A stretch of 64,000 nucleotides of DNA from Chryseobacterium taiwanense (GTDB lineage Bacteria > Bacteroidota > Bacteroidia > Flavobacteriales > Weeksellaceae), in assembly GCF_000813825.1 (NCBI RefSeq), contig NZ_JWTA01000010.1, positions 124,001-188,000 of the forward strand, read 5' to 3'. Positions 1 to 8,858 of this stretch are shown one piece after another (position 1 is the stretch's first letter; each line of letters opens with the position of its first letter). Made by a program: the position numbers and the translations under genes. The notes under the pieces were generated by a model. The model saw nothing but the letters and a program-made list of their open reading frames with translations, was not told the origin of the DNA and ran no database searches.

Positions 1-489
1 CTCATTCGGTTCATTAGGTGTCTTCGAGAATTTCAAAACTTTATTGTAATACACTTTCGAAACCTCAAAAACGGAAGGATTCACTCTGTAGTAGATTTCC
101 AATGTATCAATATCTACAGGAGCTGTTGTTGTCTCCGATGTTTTTTTAGTCAGAGAAACCTGTATTTCCGATCGATAAATTTTATTTTCAGGATCACTGT
201 CATCATAAAGAACCCTTGTTGCTCCTGCTGTATATTCAGCATAATAGGTAGAATCAGCAAGCATTTTACGACTAAAACTTACCGTGGCAACATCAGTATC
301 TGCCAATTCATCATTCCATGAAACACCCGTATAAGAACCCACTTTAGTAGGATTTAATAAATCTTTCCCTGAAGAATCTTTTATATACAGATTAAAAATC
401 TGATCGATTTTCTGTAAAGAATCATCGTCACTTCCACAGCTTAGAAGTGTTAACAAACCAATTAGCATTCCCCAAAAAGATTTCTTCAT
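1..489 (-). CDS. Lipoprotein of unknown function, C-terminus beyond window
   Basis: The reading frame opens at an ATG and runs 163 codons to the left edge without a stop, so the gene is truncated by the window. The first 18 residues form a lipoprotein signal peptide with a lipobox ending LLSC, followed by GSDDDS, a typical Bacteroidetes lipoprotein start with acidic residues after the cysteine (lipoprotein export signal). The remainder seen is Thr/Ser/Asp-rich and beta-strand-like, with no motif I recognise. It lies 33 bases downstream of the asparagine synthase gene on the same strand, so it may be co-transcribed. Function unknown. Confidence 0.75.
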   Translation of the reverse strand, partial: MKKSFWGMLIGLLTLLSCGSDDDSLQKIDQIFNLYIKDSSGKDLLNPTKVGSYTGVSWNDELADTDVATVSFSRKMLADSTYYAEYTAGATRVLYDDSDPENKIYRSEIQVSLTKKTSETTTAPVDIDTLEIYYRVNPSVFEVSKVYYNKVLKFSKTPNEPNE

Positions 490-522
490 CCCACAAAGGT
501 AAAATATTAATTTTTAGTCTCC

Positions 523-2424
523 TTACAGATTTTCAAAATATTTCTGATACCACAATTCAAAGGAGACAAGTTGCCAGATTTTAACGCAATCATAAACATC
601 GTTCTGATTTTGCCACCATTCATCGATAATATGAGCATTGAAAAAATTTCTTTTTTTAAGGCTTGATAAATTATCTTCAATAAAATTCCTTACCTTATTT
701 TCGTTTGTAATGAAATCATGCAGAGGAAATGAAAAACCTCTTTTCGGCATCTTTAAAATCTCTTCCGGAAGATATTTTTCAGCAACTTTTCTTAATAAGG
801 GTTTATTCTGAACACCATTATATCTAATAATTTCAGGTAGGGAAGACACAAAATCAATCAATTCGTTGCTTAAATACGGATAACGGAATTCAACTCCATA
901 TTTCATCGCACTTAAATCATCTCTGAAAACATGATGTGACGAAAGCGAGTATTTCATATCGTATTCAAAATAGCCCTTATAATCTCTAGTTTCTTGTAAA
1001 TGATATTGCTGAAGATCTGAATTAATATTTTGAAAAACGGCAGTTGTAAAAACCGATTTTGCTTCAGCTGGTTTCATTCCCACCTGACTTTGCCTAAAGA
1101 AATCAAACATGCTATCCTGAGAAAAATAATTTTTGACTTTTTTTGAAAACTGATCCTGTGTAACAATAAAATTCCTTACAAAATTGAAATTCCTAAGAAA
1201 AAGCCATTTATTCAGTTTTAAAGAATGAGAATAGCCTGCAAAAAGTTCATCGGCTCCATTTCCGCTCAGAACAACTTTAAACCCTAAGTTTCTCGCATAT
1301 TCTGCTGCATTGGTCAACACCTCTAGACTGCTGTAAGGTTCTTCAAAATGCTGAATATTTTCCTTCAACTCTGCTAAAACTTCTTCATCACTCACATTTT
1401 TTATATGATGTGGAATTTCAAGAGTATTCGCCACTAAAGACGCATTTTTCACCTCTTCTTCAGAAAATTTATAGGAAATGGTAAAAGCATTAATATCTTC
1501 TTTAAAAGGTTTTGATTTGGCAGTAATCAAAGTAGAATCAATTCCTCCACTCATCATGCTTGCAACGGGAACATCAGCATGAAGCTGTTCAGAAACACTT
1601 TCAGCAAGTAAATGATCTATTTTTTCTACAGTATCCTGTTCTGAAATCGTTGAATTTGATTGTAAAGAGAGCTCCCAGAATTTTTCTTTAAAAATTTTCT
1701 GCGTCTTAAGATCAATACTCATCAAAGAACCGGGTTCCAGTGAAAAAATATGCTGAAAACAGGTTTCTGGAGCCAAGGTTGTCTGAAAAAGAAAATTGGT
1801 ATAAACTCCGTTCCAGTTGATCTCAGGTTTTACAAATTCATTTTTCAGGATTGCTTTGATCTCTGAAGCCCAAATCAATCCGTTTTCATTTGTACTGTAA
1901 AATAAAGGCTTTAGTCCTACTCTATCTCTGCCAAGAATAATTTTTTTCTGCTCCAGATCCACAATACAAATTGCAAACATCCCGTCAAGCTTTACAAACA
2001 TAGAAGTTCCCCATTCTATATAAGACTTAAGAATCACTTCTGTATCAGACTGACTTTGAAAATGATATCCTAAAGTTTCAAGCTCTTTTCTGAGTTTTTT
2101 AAAATTATAAATTTCTCCGTTGAAAGTAATGACAATTTTTTCATTTTCAGAAAGCATCGGTTGATGCCCTTTTTCAGAAAGGTCGAGAATGGAAAGTCTT
2201 CTGAAACCCAAAGCAATTTTTGAATATTCTTCCTGTAAAACCGGAAATTCTTTTTTGATCTTTTCTGTAGAATCATTTCCTGAAAAATTTTGGCTTTCAG
2301 AACCGTCAGAAATCCAGAATCCTTCATCATCGGGACCGCGATGTCTGATCGACTGATTCATCTCTGCAATATTCTTAGATGAAATATTTTTATGAAATGA
2401 ATAATAACCGCAAATTCCGCACAT
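523..2424 (-). CDS. asnB: Asparagine synthase (glutamine-hydrolysing)
   Basis: Class II glutamine amidotransferase fused to an ATP-pyrophosphatase domain; it converts aspartate, ATP and glutamine to asparagine, or amidates a sugar or peptide in surface-polymer clusters. The protein (633 aa) starts MCGICG, so Cys2 is the amidotransferase nucleophile after Met removal. HRGPDDEG (about 28-35) and FNGEIYN (101-107) bind glutamine, and SGGIDS (292-297) is the PP-loop. An insert of roughly 30 residues (about 38-67) after HRGPDD is longer than in E. coli AsnB. Flippase and glycosyltransferase genes lie directly upstream, which suggests a surface-glycan role, as with many AsnB paralogues. The family is certain; the acceptor substrate is inferred. 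Confidence 0.9.
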   Translation of the reverse strand: MCGICGYYSFHKNISSKNIAEMNQSIRHRGPDDEGFWISDGSESQNFSGNDSTEKIKKEFPVLQEEYSKIALGFRRLSILDLSEKGHQPMLSENEKIVITFNGEIYNFKKLRKELETLGYHFQSQSDTEVILKSYIEWGTSMFVKLDGMFAICIVDLEQKKIILGRDRVGLKPLFYSTNENGLIWASEIKAILKNEFVKPEINWNGVYTNFLFQTTLAPETCFQHIFSLEPGSLMSIDLKTQKIFKEKFWELSLQSNSTISEQDTVEKIDHLLAESVSEQLHADVPVASMMSGGIDSTLITAKSKPFKEDINAFTISYKFSEEEVKNASLVANTLEIPHHIKNVSDEEVLAELKENIQHFEEPYSSLEVLTNAAEYARNLGFKVVLSGNGADELFAGYSHSLKLNKWLFLRNFNFVRNFIVTQDQFSKKVKNYFSQDSMFDFFRQSQVGMKPAEAKSVFTTAVFQNINSDLQQYHLQETRDYKGYFEYDMKYSLSSHHVFRDDLSAMKYGVEFRYPYLSNELIDFVSSLPEIIRYNGVQNKPLLRKVAEKYLPEEILKMPKRGFSFPLHDFITNENKVRNFIEDNLSSLKKRNFFNAHIIDEWWQNQNDVYDCVKIWQLVSFELWYQKYFENL

Positions 2425-2487
2425 ACTTCTGATTTTGTTGGGTAAAAATAAGCAAAACGCCTGATTTTCTAAAAAGTAAAGAGTAAT

Positions 2488-3741
2488 TTACTTCTTCTTC
2501 AATTTTTCTCTGGCCAAACGGATATCTTCTTTAGTAATCAAATAATCCTGTATTTTAAAATCTGTGGAACGGTAAAATTTCAGGAAAAGTAATAAAGCCG
2601 AGACTGAATAGGATAAAGTCGTCACAATACAAGCTCCTAAAATACCATATTTCGGGATTAGTAAGAAAGAAAAAGCAACGGTAATGACCAAACCGACAAT
2701 TGATTTTACATTCAGAATTCTCAGTTCTTTTATCCCTGAAAAATAATAGCCTATCATATCACTGATCGCAATAGCCAGAATTCCCGGAGATAAAAGCAAC
2801 ATAATTTCTTTTGTTCCTCTGAATGCCCTTCCGAAAATCATTTCATATACCGAACCAGGAATGATAATAATTCCGAGTAAAAAGATCAGCATTAAAAGAA
2901 ATGAAAGCTTCAATGAAGATTTTGTTTTAAGAATTGATTCTTCTCTGCTTTTGCTGTTAACAACATCTGAGTATAAAACCACAGCAATACTTCTTGTGAT
3001 CGTCCAGATCGCTTCTGAAAAGGTAATTCCTATTGAAAAAACGCCTACACTTCCAATGCCTTCAAAATGTTCAAGAAAATAAAAGGAGAGCCTATAATTC
3101 AAGAATTGCACAAAAGCACTGAGCTGGGTCTTCCATCCATACTCAAACATACTTTTAAACACTTTTTTGGATAAAGAGACTTCTGAGATCTTACATTTTC
3201 TGATTACCTGAATGAAACTTGTAAAAAATAAAAATGCAAGACAGCAAATCTGTGCTACAAAATAGGCCGAAACGTCTTTAAAATCTAAAATAAAGATAAA
3301 AACTCCTATAAAAAGTATATGCACAAGCTGTTGTAAAACAGTATAGATATTAAACAATCTGATATTTCTGGTTCCAATAAAGAGATTGACATTTACAGAT
3401 AAAAGCGCAGAAAAAACTGAAATCCCGATCAAATGTATCAAATAATCCGCCTGAATATCTGCAAAGCTAAATATAACAGGAATTAAGATTCCCATAATGA
3501 CCGACCAGATATAGGAGTACACTAAAATCTGTTCGGTCTTAAATTTTGAAGCAAAATAAGAGGTACTGCTTCCTGCAAAAATACTACTGAAAAAGCTTAC
3601 AATCGCTGCATTAGCAATCACAATCGAAATCGTTCCTTTTCCTTCACTTCCCCACATATTCGTAGAAAAGATCACCAATCCAAAGCTGAGGATCAGGATC
3701 AGAAAACGTGAAACAAAAGTTTTGACAACAGTGAGTTGCAT
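2488..3741 (-). CDS. Polysaccharide flippase (Wzx/MATE-like)
   Basis: Integral membrane protein of 417 aa, with long hydrophobic stretches across nearly the whole length, consistent with 12 or so transmembrane helices. The size and the N-terminal pattern (a short helix, then small residues around TNMWGSEGKG) fit the oligosaccharide flippase / polysaccharide biosynthesis family, which moves lipid-linked glycans across the inner membrane. The C-terminus is a short basic tail (REKLKKK). It sits between the glycosyltransferase (5 bases away) and asnB (63 bases), so the three probably form one transcription unit. The lipid-linked substrate cannot be read from sequence. Confidence 0.8.
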   Translation of the reverse strand: MQLTVVKTFVSRFLILILSFGLVIFSTNMWGSEGKGTISIVIANAAIVSFFSSIFAGSSTSYFASKFKTEQILVYSYIWSVIMGILIPVIFSFADIQADYLIHLIGISVFSALLSVNVNLFIGTRNIRLFNIYTVLQQLVHILFIGVFIFILDFKDVSAYFVAQICCLAFLFFTSFIQVIRKCKISEVSLSKKVFKSMFEYGWKTQLSAFVQFLNYRLSFYFLEHFEGIGSVGVFSIGITFSEAIWTITRSIAVVLYSDVVNSKSREESILKTKSSLKLSFLLMLIFLLGIIIIPGSVYEMIFGRAFRGTKEIMLLLSPGILAIAISDMIGYYFSGIKELRILNVKSIVGLVITVAFSFLLIPKYGILGACIVTTLSYSVSALLLFLKFYRSTDFKIQDYLITKEDIRLAREKLKKK

Positions 3742-3746
3742 GGTAA

Positions 3747-4877
3747 TTATTTAATAGATTTTTTTACAAAATCAGCGAAGAAATTCCGGATGACCTTCCA
3801 ATTGTATTTTTCTTCAAATTCTTTTCGGGCATTGACTGCAAGAGCATTATAATGTTCCGGATTCCGGATGTAATTTACAATTAAATCGGAAATAATTTCT
3901 GCATTTTGCGGATCAATAAGCTTTCCAAATGCTGAAACATCCATATGTTCACGAATTCCTTTTAGATTTGAATAAATTACAGGTTTTCCGGCTCCTATAT
4001 AATAGAACAATTTTATCGGTAACGAGTGGTTATTTTCAAAATTGAGTTCACGAAGATCAAAACAGAGATCTGCATCGGCGAAAGTTTCTGTAAAATATTC
4101 AAATGAAGTAGGCTTCCGAATCTCAATATGTTTAAAATTATATTCAGAAAGCAGATTTTTAAAATACTTCTCATCGCTTTCTTTTCTTGCGGCTCCAACA
4201 ATCAGTACTTTTATGATTGTTTCCGGTACTTTTTTCTTCAGGGAATCTACTACCCTAAAAAAATTACCTATTCCTTTATCTTGTGATAATACTCCTGTAT
4301 AGCAAAGTGTTATTTCGTTTGGAGTAAGTCTTTTAATATTGGAAACAACATATTTTTCATCCGGATAATAAGGAAGAATCATGCTTTTCTTAAATGGAAA
4401 AAAATAAGCTAAAGGAAATTTCTTCGTGCTTTCACCAAAAATAAAATGGGTACTTAAGAAACCCGCATATAACTGAACCAGGAAAAACTTTACGGCATGA
4501 ATTATTTTTACAGGATATGGATAAGCTTCCAGCATTGACATTGCAGGATACCATTCGGTGATATCATAAACAACACTTACTTTTTTCTCTTTCTGATATT
4601 TTTTTGCTGCAAAAACAGCGATAGGTTCTGAGCAGATAATGCAATCAGGCTGAAATGAATGACAGATCTTTTTAAAAGTTTCAACTTTTTCCTGTACTGA
4701 TTTTTCTAGGATAGAATATGATTCTATCTGAATTCCGTCTACATTTCCCTGCATATCCGATGAAAGGCTGCTTATTTTAACTTCAAATCCTTCCTCAGCA
4801 AGCGTTTTTGCCTGATGAAAAAAAATCCTGTCATCATTGAAATGATGGGCAGTTGTTAAAAAAAGTACTTTTTGCAT
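3747..4877 (-). CDS. Glycosyltransferase, GT-B fold (GT4-like)
   Basis: 376-aa predicted cytosolic or membrane-associated glycosyltransferase. The N-terminus MQKVLFLTTAHHFNDDRIFFHQAKTL is a Rossmann start typical of GT-B enzymes (GT4 group), and the C-terminal half has LCYTGVLSQDKGIGNF (acceptor/donor lobe junction) and SLPIKLFYYIGAGKPVIYSN, the usual nucleotide-sugar binding region with its ExG-like P-loop replaced by KLFYYIGAGKPV. It transfers a sugar from an activated donor to a growing glycan. It is the first gene of the glycosyltransferase-flippase-asnB block, only 5 bases from the flippase. Donor and acceptor unknown. Confidence 0.8.
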   Translation of the reverse strand: MQKVLFLTTAHHFNDDRIFFHQAKTLAEEGFEVKISSLSSDMQGNVDGIQIESYSILEKSVQEKVETFKKICHSFQPDCIICSEPIAVFAAKKYQKEKKVSVVYDITEWYPAMSMLEAYPYPVKIIHAVKFFLVQLYAGFLSTHFIFGESTKKFPLAYFFPFKKSMILPYYPDEKYVVSNIKRLTPNEITLCYTGVLSQDKGIGNFFRVVDSLKKKVPETIIKVLIVGAARKESDEKYFKNLLSEYNFKHIEIRKPTSFEYFTETFADADLCFDLRELNFENNHSLPIKLFYYIGAGKPVIYSNLKGIREHMDVSAFGKLIDPQNAEIISDLIVNYIRNPEHYNALAVNARKEFEEKYNWKVIRNFFADFVKKSIK

Positions 4878-4901
4878 CCGGAATATATTCTGCTAAGAAA
4901 A

Positions 4902-4942
4902 TTTCCTCAGAAGTTTCAGTATACAGGAAACCTCGGAGGAAA
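4902..4942 (-). terminator. Possible terminator of the 4962 gene
   Basis: Inverted repeat with outer arms TTTCCTC / GAGGAAA and inner arms GTTTC / GAAAC; on the minus strand it is followed by TTTTCTT. It separates the small conserved protein gene from the glycan block. Confidence 0.45.
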
Positions 4943-4961
4943 TTCAGATATCTTTTAAAAA

Positions 4962-5450
4962 TTATTTTATAGAAGCTGCCCAGCTTTTTTCAAGCGGCAA
5001 CAAAAAGTGACTTAAAAAATCAAGATAGGTATTTTTAGAAAAGTCAAACACCTCAATATCTTTAGAGATTTCGTTGTTTCTCAATTTTGATTTAAAATCC
5101 ACCAGTTTCAACGTTTTCACCTCTCCATTTTCAACAAAACTAGCTTTCATTCTGTCGAATAAGCCCAATTGATATTCTTCATCAATTTCTCTCATAATTT
5201 TCCCTAGCGCGTCAATACTACATCCGGAAGCCATTTCTTGTTCTTCGTCTACACAGATAATAATAAACTGGTTTTTCTCAATTTTAAAAGAGGAAGAAAG
5301 CGGTTTTCCGTGTGCTGCCCAAGTCGCTAAAAAGTCGTACAATTTCTCTGTAATCGTTTTAGCTTCTTTGGTTGTAAATGGTCTTGATGCAGGATATATG
5401 ATAACTCTGTAGTCGTTGGTTTCTACAATATTAGATTCGTCAATTTTCAT
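4962..5450 (-). CDS. Conserved Bacteroidetes protein, commonly misannotated as ABC transporter ATPase
   Basis: 162-aa soluble protein of a small Bacteroidetes family that databases often call ABC transporter ATPase. Read directly, it has no Walker A (GxxxxGKS/T), no ABC signature (LSGGQ) and no Walker B, so that name is not supported. Visible features are a conserved-looking SRPFTTKEAKTITEKLYDFLATWAAHGKPLSS block and FIIICVDEEQEMASGCSIDALGK, where the Cys lies in a turn. The ATG at 5450 is preferred over an in-frame TTG two codons upstream. It is the last gene of the minus-strand run that includes the Fe-S proteins. Function unknown. Confidence 0.75.
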   Translation of the reverse strand: MKIDESNIVETNDYRVIIYPASRPFTTKEAKTITEKLYDFLATWAAHGKPLSSSFKIEKNQFIIICVDEEQEMASGCSIDALGKIMREIDEEYQLGLFDRMKASFVENGEVKTLKLVDFKSKLRNNEISKDIEVFDFSKNTYLDFLSHFLLPLEKSWAASIK

Positions 5451-5474
5451 TTCCAATAAATTTAAAAAGTAAAA

Positions 5475-6638
5475 TTACGCAATTTTCCTGAGTTGAAAAC
5501 CATCGTATTTTTTACTTGCCGCATAACACAGCATTAAAAAAAGCATCAGGACATAGCCAAAGAAAAATCTGCTTTCTGCCGAAGCCGGAAAAAACATGAA
5601 TTTTAAATAAATATTGCCAAAAATAAATACTGAAAACATTCTTACCCAAAGATCTTTTGAAAAATAATAAATCAATCCAATGATCATAAATGCAGCTAAA
5701 GAGATCTTCTTAAAACTTATTAATTTAATGAAAAGAAAATGTAGATAGTAGCTGAAGGTGAAATCAGCCGCTTGAGCTGAAATCAAGGGTCTTCGGTCTA
5801 TAAATGTATCATAAAAGACATCTTTCCATCCCGGAAAATGATAATACTTAATAATAAACAGATATACAGCCGAAAATAAGACACCCTGTAATATATAAAT
5901 AAAATTTATTTTCCTGTTTTCCGACAACCAGGTAAACCCAAACGATGTTGCCGAGTAGGTAAGCGCAAAAATAATGTAGTCCGGGCGAATCAATATAAGG
6001 CATACAATCACTAAAAACATTTGCCAATTTCCCCATTTTCTAAATAATCCGATCATGAATATAAGAAGAAAAAGAAGGGAAAACATATCCGGAACAGGCG
6101 TATTAGACAAAGCTCGTATAGGGGGCAATATCAGTATTCCCACGGTAAGTAAAACAGATAAAATATTTTTTCTGGGAAAAAGTATATTGAAAAGGTAGAA
6201 AAGAATTAATCCTGATAAAAAGTAAGAGACAATACTTACCAGCAGAACGGAATGTGGCGGGGAAAAGCCTAGCTTATAGAAAAACAGAACTGCAAAGTTG
6301 TATCCTATTTTTATTTGATAATAGGGCAATTGCTCTGAAAAAGCCTGTGTATCTTGCTTAAAAAATTGTACGGCTTTACTTGGCTGAACCAGCCCGGAAA
6401 TATCTTTGAACTGAGAGGGAGAGGCTTCTTTTTTGATGGAAGTATAGGTGTACTGATGTACTTTCTCTGGAGATGTAGAAAATTCTCTTTGAAAGAGACA
6501 TCCCAGATAACCAGGCATATCCCAGTCGTAAACTCGGTTTTTATAACTCCAACAACTTAGGAGAAAAACCAATAGTAAAGTAATTAGGAAAGAAATTTTC
6601 CATTGCGAATCTCTATCCTTCTTTCCTAAAAACTTCAC
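5475..6638 (-). CDS. Multi-spanning membrane protein of unknown function
   Basis: 387 aa with about ten hydrophobic segments. The first periplasmic loop is long (about residues 35-125) and contains a YDWDMPGYLGCLF segment. Acidic residues after the first membrane helix, together with this topology, resemble GT39/GT83-type (ArnT-like) glycosyltransferases and related Bacteroidetes membrane proteins, but no catalytic motif is clear enough to assign. The start is GTG (GTGAAGTTT); no ATG is available near it. The gene begins 14 bases after the stop of the Fe-S protein gene and ends 24 bases before the next, so it is probably co-transcribed with them. Confidence 0.65.
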   Translation of the reverse strand: MKFLGKKDRDSQWKISFLITLLLVFLLSCWSYKNRVYDWDMPGYLGCLFQREFSTSPEKVHQYTYTSIKKEASPSQFKDISGLVQPSKAVQFFKQDTQAFSEQLPYYQIKIGYNFAVLFFYKLGFSPPHSVLLVSIVSYFLSGLILFYLFNILFPRKNILSVLLTVGILILPPIRALSNTPVPDMFSLLFLLIFMIGLFRKWGNWQMFLVIVCLILIRPDYIIFALTYSATSFGFTWLSENRKINFIYILQGVLFSAVYLFIIKYYHFPGWKDVFYDTFIDRRPLISAQAADFTFSYYLHFLFIKLISFKKISLAAFMIIGLIYYFSKDLWVRMFSVFIFGNIYLKFMFFPASAESRFFFGYVLMLFLMLCYAASKKYDGFQLRKIA

Positions 6639-6652
6639 CTGAATTGTATTAA

Positions 6653-7438
6653 TTAAAGATCTTCAGCTTCTGCCAGAAGTTCTACAATATCTTTTACAGC
6701 AACTTCTTCATTCTTATTGAAGTGCTTTACTCCGTCTGTCATCATCGTATTACAGAATGGACAGCCTGTAGCGATCACTTTTGGCTCAAATGACAACGCT
6801 TCTTCCGTTCTTTCTATATTGATGTCTTTGTTACCTTTTTCAGGCTCTTTAAACATCTGTGCACCTCCTGCTCCACAACATAATCCGTTGGTTTTACAAC
6901 GCTTCATTTCTACAAGCTCGGCATCCAATTTTTCCAGAAGCATTCTTGGTGCTTCATATTCATCATTGGCTCTTCCTAAGTAACAAGGATCATGGAAAGT
7001 GATCTTCTTCCCTTTGAAAGCACCTCCTTCAATCTTCAGACGTCCTTCCTGCATTAATGTTTTAAGGAACTGTGTATGGTGTACCACTTCAAAATTCCCT
7101 CCTAAACTTGGATATTCATTTTTCAGGGTATTGAAACAGTGTGGACAAGCCGTTACGATTTTCTTTACTTCATATGCATTCAGAACTTCAATGTTCGTTA
7201 ATGCCATCATCTGAAAAACAAACTCATTTCCGGCACGTTTTGCAGGATCACCAGTACAGCTTTCCTCTTGTCCTAAAACAGCAAACTCCACTCCTATTTT
7301 ATTAAGGATCTTACAGAATGCTTTTGTTATTTTTTTGGCTCTGTCATCAAAACTTCCGGCACATCCTACCCAGAAAAGAACTTCCGGAGATTTGCCTTCC
7401 ATTGCGTATTCGGCCATTGTTTTTATCGTGAAATCCAT
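6653..7438 (-). CDS. (Fe-S)-binding protein with two CCG domains (HdrB/LutA/GlpC type)
   Basis: 261-aa soluble protein with duplicated cysteine-rich CCG motifs of the kind that bind an unusual Fe-S cluster in heterodisulfide reductase subunit B, LutA and GlpC. Visible motifs are TACPHCFNTL, HDPCYLGR, LCCGAGGAQMF and TGCPFCNTMM. ATG 7438 (MDFTIKTM) is preferred over an upstream in-frame TTG. The membrane Fe-S protein encoded just upstream supplies ferredoxin-type clusters, so the two together probably make a membrane-bound electron-transfer complex. The electron donor and acceptor are unknown; there is no adjacent FAD oxidase or lactate permease gene that would point to lactate or glycolate use. 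Confidence 0.85.
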   Translation of the reverse strand: MDFTIKTMAEYAMEGKSPEVLFWVGCAGSFDDRAKKITKAFCKILNKIGVEFAVLGQEESCTGDPAKRAGNEFVFQMMALTNIEVLNAYEVKKIVTACPHCFNTLKNEYPSLGGNFEVVHHTQFLKTLMQEGRLKIEGGAFKGKKITFHDPCYLGRANDEYEAPRMLLEKLDAELVEMKRCKTNGLCCGAGGAQMFKEPEKGNKDINIERTEEALSFEPKVIATGCPFCNTMMTDGVKHFNKNEEVAVKDIVELLAEAEDL

Positions 7439-7522
7439 AGTAGTTTTCAATTTTATCAATATAACAGTGCAACAGTTTACGAATGATTGTTACATCGTTA
7501 CATTTTTACATTGTTAAATTAA

Positions 7523-8848
7523 TTAATCATTTGCCCAATTCAGACGGTCTGCCTGATTATACTGCCATGGAGCAGCATTGTTTTCAACATTCGTCATCAT
7601 CAGATTTAATTCCTGAGGTGCGGCAGACTGCTCCATCACCAAGAATCTTCTCATTTCAAAAATAATTGAAAGCGGGTCTAATAACACCGGACAAGCATCT
7701 GTACACGCATTACATGTCGTACAAGCCCAAAGCTCTTCTTTGGTAATATAATCGTTCAACAATTTTTTACCGTCATCTACAAAGCTTCCATTCTTATCGA
7801 TATTTTTTCCCACTTCTTCCAGACGGTCTCTGGTTTTCATTAAAATTAATCTCGGAGATAGTTTTTTACCTGTAATATTCGCAGGACAAACTGAGGTACA
7901 ACGACCACATTCTGTACAAGAATAGGCATTTAATAGCTGAACCTGATTCAAATCAAAAATATCTTCTGCCCCGAATTTTGAAGGAACTTCTGCTTCTCCT
8001 TCAGCCGGCGCTGCGTAAGGATCTGCATTGGGATCCATCATTAATTTAATTTCTTTTGTAACAGACTCCAGATTGTTGAATTTTCCTTTTTTCTCCAGAT
8101 TCGCATACCAAGTACTTGGGAAAGCCAAAATAATATGTAAATGCTTAGAATAATAAAGGTAATTCATAAAGAATAAGATTCCCACAAAGTGAAACCACCA
8201 TGCTGCTTTTTCTGTGAAGAATAAGAACCCGTCACCAAAGTTGTTTAAGATAGGTCCTAGAATGGTAGAACTGATTGGAAAACTTCCGTGTTCAGGAAGT
8301 AATCCTCTTTGCTGAAGAACCCAATCTGAAGCATTCATTTTGAAGAAAGCCATCATTAAAGCAAACTCGATAATCAAAATCCAGTTCGCATCATGTTTTG
8401 GCCATCCGAAAAGTTCTTTCATCGTTAATCTTTTCACTCCGTAAAAATTTCTACGGATAAAGAATACAACGACTCCAATTACTACCAAAAGTGCTAAAAC
8501 TTCTAAAGTAGCAGTGAAGAAATTATAAAAACCATGTCCGAATATTGAAGATAGAAATCGATGTGTTCCGAATATTCCGTCAACAACAATTTCAATAAGT
8601 TCAATATTAATAATAATAAAACCGACATATACGAAAAGGTGTAAAATACCTGCTACAGGTCTTTTTACCATTTTACTCTGTCCCATAGCCACACGCGCCA
8701 TGGTTTCCCAACGTTCTCCTTTTCTGTCGTTTCTATTGATTTCTCTTCCTAATCTGATGTTTCTATATATCTTTTGCAGACTTTTCGCAAACAGCCCGAA
8801 ACCTGCAACTAATAAAATCAGAAAAATAATATTATCGATATATTGCAT
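7523..8848 (-). CDS. Membrane-anchored 4Fe-4S dicluster protein
   Basis: 441 aa. The N-terminal half has about five to six transmembrane helices resembling a NarI/HdrE-type cytochrome b domain, with several membrane histidines. The C-terminal half has two classic 4Fe-4S motifs, CTECGRCTSVCP and CTTCNACTDACP. It probably passes electrons between the quinone pool and the CCG protein encoded 84 bases downstream. This pair occurs in Bacteroidetes next to the MCE gene, as here (10-base gap to the MCE gene). The physiological partner is unknown. The ATG at 8848 directly precedes QYIDNIIFLILL, the first membrane helix. Confidence 0.85.
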   Translation of the reverse strand: MQYIDNIIFLILLVAGFGLFAKSLQKIYRNIRLGREINRNDRKGERWETMARVAMGQSKMVKRPVAGILHLFVYVGFIIINIELIEIVVDGIFGTHRFLSSIFGHGFYNFFTATLEVLALLVVIGVVVFFIRRNFYGVKRLTMKELFGWPKHDANWILIIEFALMMAFFKMNASDWVLQQRGLLPEHGSFPISSTILGPILNNFGDGFLFFTEKAAWWFHFVGILFFMNYLYYSKHLHIILAFPSTWYANLEKKGKFNNLESVTKEIKLMMDPNADPYAAPAEGEAEVPSKFGAEDIFDLNQVQLLNAYSCTECGRCTSVCPANITGKKLSPRLILMKTRDRLEEVGKNIDKNGSFVDDGKKLLNDYITKEELWACTTCNACTDACPVLLDPLSIIFEMRRFLVMEQSAAPQELNLMMTNVENNAAPWQYNQADRLNWAND

Positions 8849-8858
8849 GGCTTAAGTT

